DNA from: Zeugodacus cucurbitae | Taxonomy: Eukaryota; Arthropoda; Insecta; Diptera; Tephritidae | DNA: 64,000 nucleotides | Direction: 5' to 3' | NCBI RefSeq assembly: GCF_028554725.1 | Contig: NC_071668.1 | Location: 496,001-560,000, forward strand | Shown here: positions 62,670 to 64,000 of the stretch, piece after piece | How the letters are laid out: each line of letters begins with the position of its first letter | Numbering within the stretch: position 1 is the first letter of the stretch | Translations under genes and position numbers: made by a program | Notes under the pieces: model-generated | Seen by the model: the letters and a program-made list of their open reading frames with translations, nothing else | The model's database searches: none | Told to the model about the DNA's origin: nothing

Positions 62670-63024
62670 CTTCCGATTCCGGTCATTCAGCCTTATCTCT
62701 TACAAGTTCTAATTGCGTGCGAAGTTTCATCAAGATATCCAACGAACGAATCCATGAACTTCGATCCAGTCAGTCGTTAGATCTACAAAAACAATATACT
62801 CAATGCAGCGCACTATTATATGCTGTGTTTCTTCAATTTACATCTGATGAAACGAATGACTGAGATGGTCTCATACTCATTGTATAAAGAACCAGAACCA
62901 TAGTAGCCCGAATAGAATCTAGTTTATTTACTTACTTTAGCTCCGGAAAAACAATTATCAATTTGATTTTTTTTATTTATATAAATATATAGATTATTTG
63001 TTTTTATTTATTCTTATTATCTTA

Positions 63025-63069
<45 letters not shown>

Positions 63070-64000
63070 CAATGTCAAAATTCCTTGTCAGGTTTTAATA
63101 CAAAATGTAAAACATGCATGTATCCCTAAGTTTGTGTGTTCGTAATTCAGCTCACATATCCATTCTATCCCGCTTATATCTCTTTGTCACACCTCCTTTT
63201 TCCTGTTACACAACCCTTTAAAAGAGATATAGATCATACAATTAATGTAACAGAGCAAATAAATACACAAATCAAAGGAACAATAAAAATACATATGAAA
63301 AAAGTATAATACGATAGCATAGATCCAATAAAAAACACTTACATTTACAAAAGTTTAGTTACATTTACTGCGAAATTTTAGACATCCAACATAAAAGTTT
63401 GGCAGATTTTATAAAAAGTCTGCCTTAACAAAAGAGACATTCATATATTTTTTAAACATATCTTATAACTATATTTGTATTTCGATTTTATATTCCCTTG
63501 TGAACTCTTTGTGGTCTAAACTTTCTCCCTCCATCTAATATAAGGAGTTTCTAGTATTACTAACAGACATTTTACAAAAATATGGCATATGGATTAATTC
63601 TTGTAGCAATACTAAATAGAAGAGAACAAATTAAACCATTAATGACCTAACGCATGACTGAGGCTCGCTCGCTCCGAACAAAACTGGAGTAAAAAATTGG
63701 AAGATATCAATAGCGATTGTTATAGGTACTGAATTGAGTTCGTAAGGAATTACACTGTCATTTGAAATAGATGTAGTACGTATACATAAAGTAACATTAG
63801 ATAATTAAGCGCTTCGTTTTTTATAAATGAGATATTGAAGTTATACGCATATTTATCTTTCGTTTAGGGGTAATTTAGTATTACATTCACAAAGGATTCA
63901 ACATTCCGTGATAGGAATACAATTGAGAGTACTACAAGAGAGAGAAGAAGAAAATTATAATGTTTTCTATCATTAACAGCATTAATGCTAAGAATTTTGA
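62670..64000. other. Gene-free, AT-rich end of window
   Basis: I see no gene. GAAGTTTCATCAAGATATCC at about 62721-62740 shares a 17-base core with the long family-A repeat (about 55121-55140), so a repeat fragment is likely. A TA microsatellite follows at 63032-63061. Confidence 0.5.
63032..63061. repeat. TA microsatellite
   Basis: About 15 uninterrupted TA units, preceded by an imperfect CTTATATATA. Confidence 0.9.

Noticed and set aside
1..64000. tRNA, rRNA, CRISPR array or bacterial-type operon
   Set aside because: No tRNA-like boxes or rRNA stretches were noticed by eye, and a fly nuclear window would not carry CRISPR arrays. The many spaced CATACATA tracts are microsatellites, not spacer arrays.

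Overview
This window looks like nuclear DNA of a higher fly, most likely a tephritid fruit fly (Bactrocera/Zeugodacus/Ceratitis type). The reasons are an AT-rich background crowded with TACATATG/CATACATA-type short repeats, fly-sized introns, four proteins that read as clear dipteran orthologues, and mobile-element debris familiar from dipteran genomes. The species assignment is inference.

Layout. From 1 to about 45.6 kb I find no convincing host coding exon. This stretch holds AT-rich sequence, microsatellites, several GC-richer islands and mobile-element remnants: a mini-Helitron with both ends (6145-6868), a TA-flanked MITE (11231-11461), a mariner-type MITE (about 20901-21050), a nested old repeat (31292-31756), a TTAA-flanked piggyBac-like MITE (32301-33004), a possible small TIR element (about 41469-41783) and a 5'-truncated LINE (42512-43915). 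At 45695-46939 on the minus strand lies the large N-terminal coding exon of the Ski/Sno corepressor (snoo). It ends in a good splice donor, so the gene must continue to lower coordinates. I infer that much or all of the left 45 kb is snoo intron. A candidate recursive-splicing site on the same strand at 18878/18879 supports this.

From 46.9 to 62 kb the DNA is gene-dense. PIF1 helicase (three exons, plus, 49785-51901) is divergent from snoo. ND-PDSW/NDUFB10 of complex I (three exons, minus, 52671-53458) is convergent with PIF1, with a pogo-like repeat between them. Next come a 1.2-kb interspersed repeat (54132-55358) and an internally deleted mariner-type transposon (about 57590-58476). Thor/4E-BP follows (two exons, plus, 61097-61828), with a TATA box, a tiny uORF and an upstream cluster of six FOXO-type sites. 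A Tigger/pogo-like MITE (62441-62667) and AT-rich DNA close the window.

The host genes do not form a pathway. They are a TGF-beta corepressor, a DNA helicase, a respiratory-chain subunit and a translation inhibitor. I see no previously unknown multi-gene system. The observations most worth following are the recursive splice site, the Thor control region, the complete small Helitron, and an old repeat family whose blocks seem shared, in the same order, with a common Drosophila repeat.
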